A model generated the notes under the pieces. That model did not search any database. It was given only the letters and a program-made list of their open reading frames with translations, and was not told the DNA's origin. 64,000 nt of DNA from CAYQDB01 sp964416195 (lineage in GTDB: Bacteria > Zixibacteria > MSB-5A5 > GN15 > FEB-12). Numbering within the stretch: position 1 is the first letter of the stretch; the number at the start of each line of letters is the position of its first letter. Shown here one piece after another: positions 62,505 to 64,000 of the stretch. The stretch spans positions 29,568 to 93,567 of the forward strand of contig CAYQDB010000010.1 in assembly GCA_964416195.1 (NCBI GenBank), written 5' to 3'. A program made the position numbers and the translations under genes.

Positions 62505-63455
62505 TTATTTAAGTTTTCTCGAAAGGACTTCAATCATATCTTTTGTCATCTCTTCAAGGGTATAGTCAGGCTTCCATCCCCATTCTTCTTTGGCTGTAGA
62601 GTCATCCATATTGTTCGGCCAGGAATCTGCTATGGCCTGTTTTACCGGGTCTACATTATAGTCCATAGTAAATTCCGGTATTATCTTCTTGATTTCAGCA
62701 GCGATAATCTCCGGATCAAAACTCATAGCAGTGACATTAAACGCATTTCTGTGTTTTAACTTGCTTGGATCAGCTTCCATAAGATCAATTGCGGCTTTGA
62801 TGGCGTCCGGCATATACATCATGTCCAGGAATGTCCCGGCCCCAAGGTTGCAGGTATATTTCTTGTTCTTAATCGCTTCATAGTATATCTCAACTGCGTA
62901 ATCAGTAGTACCGCCGCCGGGTAGTGTTTCATTAGAAATGATTCCGGGATAGCGAACACCACGCGTATCAACGCCAAATCTTTTGTGGTAGTAGTCGCAA
63001 AGCAATTCCCCGGCGACTTTGGTTACACCGTACATAGTATTGGGACGCTGAATCGTATCCTGAGGCGTGTTATCCAAAGGAGTGGACAGGCCAAAAGCAC
63101 CAATTGAACTGGGAGTAAAAACGGCGCATTTGTTTTCACGAGCCACTTCCAAGACATTGTACAGCCCGTTGATATTAACATCCCAGGCAAGTTGGGGGTT
63201 GGCTTCCGCCACCGCTGAAAGTATGGCCGCCAGATGAAAGATAGTATCTATGTCATATTTTTTGACAACATTCCTTACGACATTTATGTCTGTGCAATCA
63301 ACGACCTCAAACGGTCCTGAATTCAGCAATTTTTCACTTGGCTTGGTCTTGCGTCCTCCGGCTACCACGTTGTCATTGCCATATCTCTTACGTAATTCCA
63401 TTGTGAGTTCAGACCCGATCTGCCCTACTGATCCTGTTACTAACAGCTTTGTCAT
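62505..63455 (-). CDS. tdh: L-threonine 3-dehydrogenase, SDR type
   Basis: 316 residues of the extended short-chain dehydrogenase/epimerase fold. NAD-binding VTGSVGQIGSELTMEL (about 5-20), DCTDI, LAAILSAVAE, catalytic Ser in FTPSSIGAFG and YGVTK (Tyr-Lys pair, about 142-146), then RYPGII. SDR-type threonine dehydrogenases look just like UDP-sugar epimerases, but the following kbl gene and the GLSTPLDNTPQDT stretch identify it. It oxidises threonine to 2-amino-3-oxobutanoate. A consensus promoter lies about 90 bases upstream. Confidence 0.92.
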   Translation of the reverse strand: MTKLLVTGSVGQIGSELTMELRKRYGNDNVVAGGRKTKPSEKLLNSGPFEVVDCTDINVVRNVVKKYDIDTIFHLAAILSAVAEANPQLAWDVNINGLYNVLEVARENKCAVFTPSSIGAFGLSTPLDNTPQDTIQRPNTMYGVTKVAGELLCDYYHKRFGVDTRGVRYPGIISNETLPGGGTTDYAVEIYYEAIKNKKYTCNLGAGTFLDMMYMPDAIKAAIDLMEADPSKLKHRNAFNVTAMSFDPEIIAAEIKKIIPEFTMDYNVDPVKQAIADSWPNNMDDSTAKEEWGWKPDYTLEEMTKDMIEVLSRKLK

Positions 63456-63543
63456 GTCGTCTTACCCTCGATAATGTGAAATGTGTATCCGGCTATCTAC
63501 ATCTTCCCGCTCTCAGACAACTGTATCGCGAGCGCGGCCTGTA

Positions 63544-63572
63544 ATTTTAATTAGTATCCGAGCCGATGTCAA
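63544..63572 (-). promoter_or_regulatory. Promoter of tdh-kbl
   Basis: Minus strand TTGACA (63567-63572), 17-base spacer, TAAAAT (63544-63549). About 90 bases before the tdh start. Confidence 0.75.
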
Positions 63573-63654
63573 ACGAAAAGCTTACGTTTTCCCAGCCTTT
63601 GTAGGGAAGGTCTGGAACAGACCTGCCGTTTGTCACATCCGGATTCCTGCTTTC

Positions 63655-63794
63655 GGGCTTGTTGAAAAACATAACAAATGTCATGGCGAGGAGCGAAGCG
63701 ACGTGGCTATCTCATTGGCACTCAATATTCGAGATTGCCACGTCCGCCTGTGGCGGACTCGCAATGACGAGAATGGGACTTTCTCAACATGCCC
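63655..63794. mobile_element. MITE-like element, copy 3 (140 bp)
   Basis: Ends GGGCTTGTTGAAAAA and TTTCTCAACATGCCC. The interior is close to copy 2, with GCGAAGCGACGTGGCTATCTCATTG replacing part of the first palindrome. Bases TTTC occur directly on both sides (63651-63654 and 63795-63798), as expected of a 4-bp target duplication. Confidence 0.8.
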
Positions 63795-63822
63795 TTTCGC
63801 AGGAATAACCCCATTAGCCTGG

Positions 63823-63903
63823 TTCTGTCATGCTGAGCGGAATCGAAGGGTGGCGTGTTTATTTTGGAGAGGTCATGGTTCGACTCCGCTCACCATGACA
63901 GAA
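63823..63903. repeat. Inverted repeat with 25-bp arms
   Basis: TTCTGTCATGCTGAGCGGAA at 63823-63842 continuing TCGAA, and its complement (TTCGACTCCGCTCACCATGACAGAA) at 63879-63903, with a few mismatches. This is the widespread TGTCATGCTGAGCGGAGTCGAA dispersed repeat type. It starts about 30 bases after MITE-like copy 3. Confidence 0.75.
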
Positions 63904-63947
63904 AACTTGTAGGCTAGAAGCCTTTGTGCTTCTGCCTATTATGGATT

Positions 63948-63971
63948 GGCAGAACCGCTTTGGGTTCTGCC
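63948..63971. repeat. GGCAGAACC palindrome
   Basis: GGCAGAACC-N6-GGTTCTGCC followed by CTAC, a member of the GTAGGGCAG palindrome family seen at 25133 and 11110. Confidence 0.6.
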
Positions 63972-64000
63972 CTACGACACTTGAGTTGTGGCAGCCTGTC

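Noticed and set aside
62505..63455. UDP-glucose 4-epimerase instead of threonine dehydrogenase
   Set aside because: The fold is shared, but the adjoining kbl gene and internal motifs fit the SDR-type threonine dehydrogenase.
63481..63912. 143-codon plus-strand reading frame
   Set aside because: It crosses the tdh promoter, the MITE-like element and the inverted repeat, and has no ribosome-binding site.

Overview
This roughly 50% GC window looks like bacterial chromosome from the FCB superphylum, most likely Candidatus Zixibacteria or a close relative. The pointers are secreted proteins ending in paired dockerin-like tails (DVSDLTYLV..YLF type), many gingipain/M14/S9-type secreted peptidases, a type IV pilus/secretion secretin with a separate prepilin peptidase, RNase HIII, EF-P, and an hrcA-grpE-dnaK-dnaJ-prmA-rsmE heat-shock operon. 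This assignment is inferred from gene content; no rRNA or tRNA gene was seen. Almost all genes from 0.5 to 49 kb lie on the minus strand.

Layout. 0-3.4 kb: the 3' end of a secretin gene, a MauE/DoxX plus rhodanese pair, a cluster of tiny ORFs ending in a perfect 30-bp palindromic terminator, a sigma-region-4-like regulator and a membrane-anchored coiled-coil protein. 3.4-11 kb: a six-gene glycan operon (DUF2723/TMEM260-like glycosyltransferase, GT4, flippase-like protein, Gfo/Idh oxidoreductase, WbpD-like acetyltransferase, GT2) behind a good promoter. 11.3-12.5 kb: a plus-strand two-gene cassette (winged-helix protein plus PLD-like protein). 12.5-16.6 kb: ribD-ribE-ribBA-ribH-nusB under an FMN riboswitch. 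16.6-23 kb: three co-directional sensor proteins rich in GAF domains; only the last has a complete kinase core and a receiver. 23.4-34.2 kb: rnhC-like, efp, a PAS histidine kinase, prepilin peptidase and the heat-shock operon. 34.4-43.2 kb: envelope proteins, an NtrC-type regulator, an outer-membrane barrel and a dockerin-bearing M14 peptidase. 43.4-46.8 kb: gatD and gatE, an amidotransferase normally found in archaea. 47-49.3 kb: two lipoproteins. 49.5-56.1 kb (plus strand): a PEGA/TPR membrane protein, a two-CW protein, an S9 peptidase, an isoprenylcysteine-methyltransferase-like protein and a radical SAM protein. 56.3-59 kb: a C25-like peptidase. 59-60.2 kb: a repeat-rich patch with a dockerin fragment, tandem repeats, and a broken GIY-YIG gene between direct and inverted repeats. 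60.2-63.5 kb: a TPR membrane protein interrupted by a stop, then kbl and tdh for threonine breakdown.

Short dispersed repeats run through the window. One is a MITE-like family with 15-bp terminal inverted repeats (3270, 54164, 63655). Another is a family of GTAGGGCA/GGCAG palindromes, of which one copy sits in frame inside a histidine-kinase gene. The most notable points are the GatDE pair, the split sensor-kinase set, the repeat-embedded GIY-YIG cassette and the coding-sequence palindrome. I found no CRISPR array, phage or integrated plasmid.
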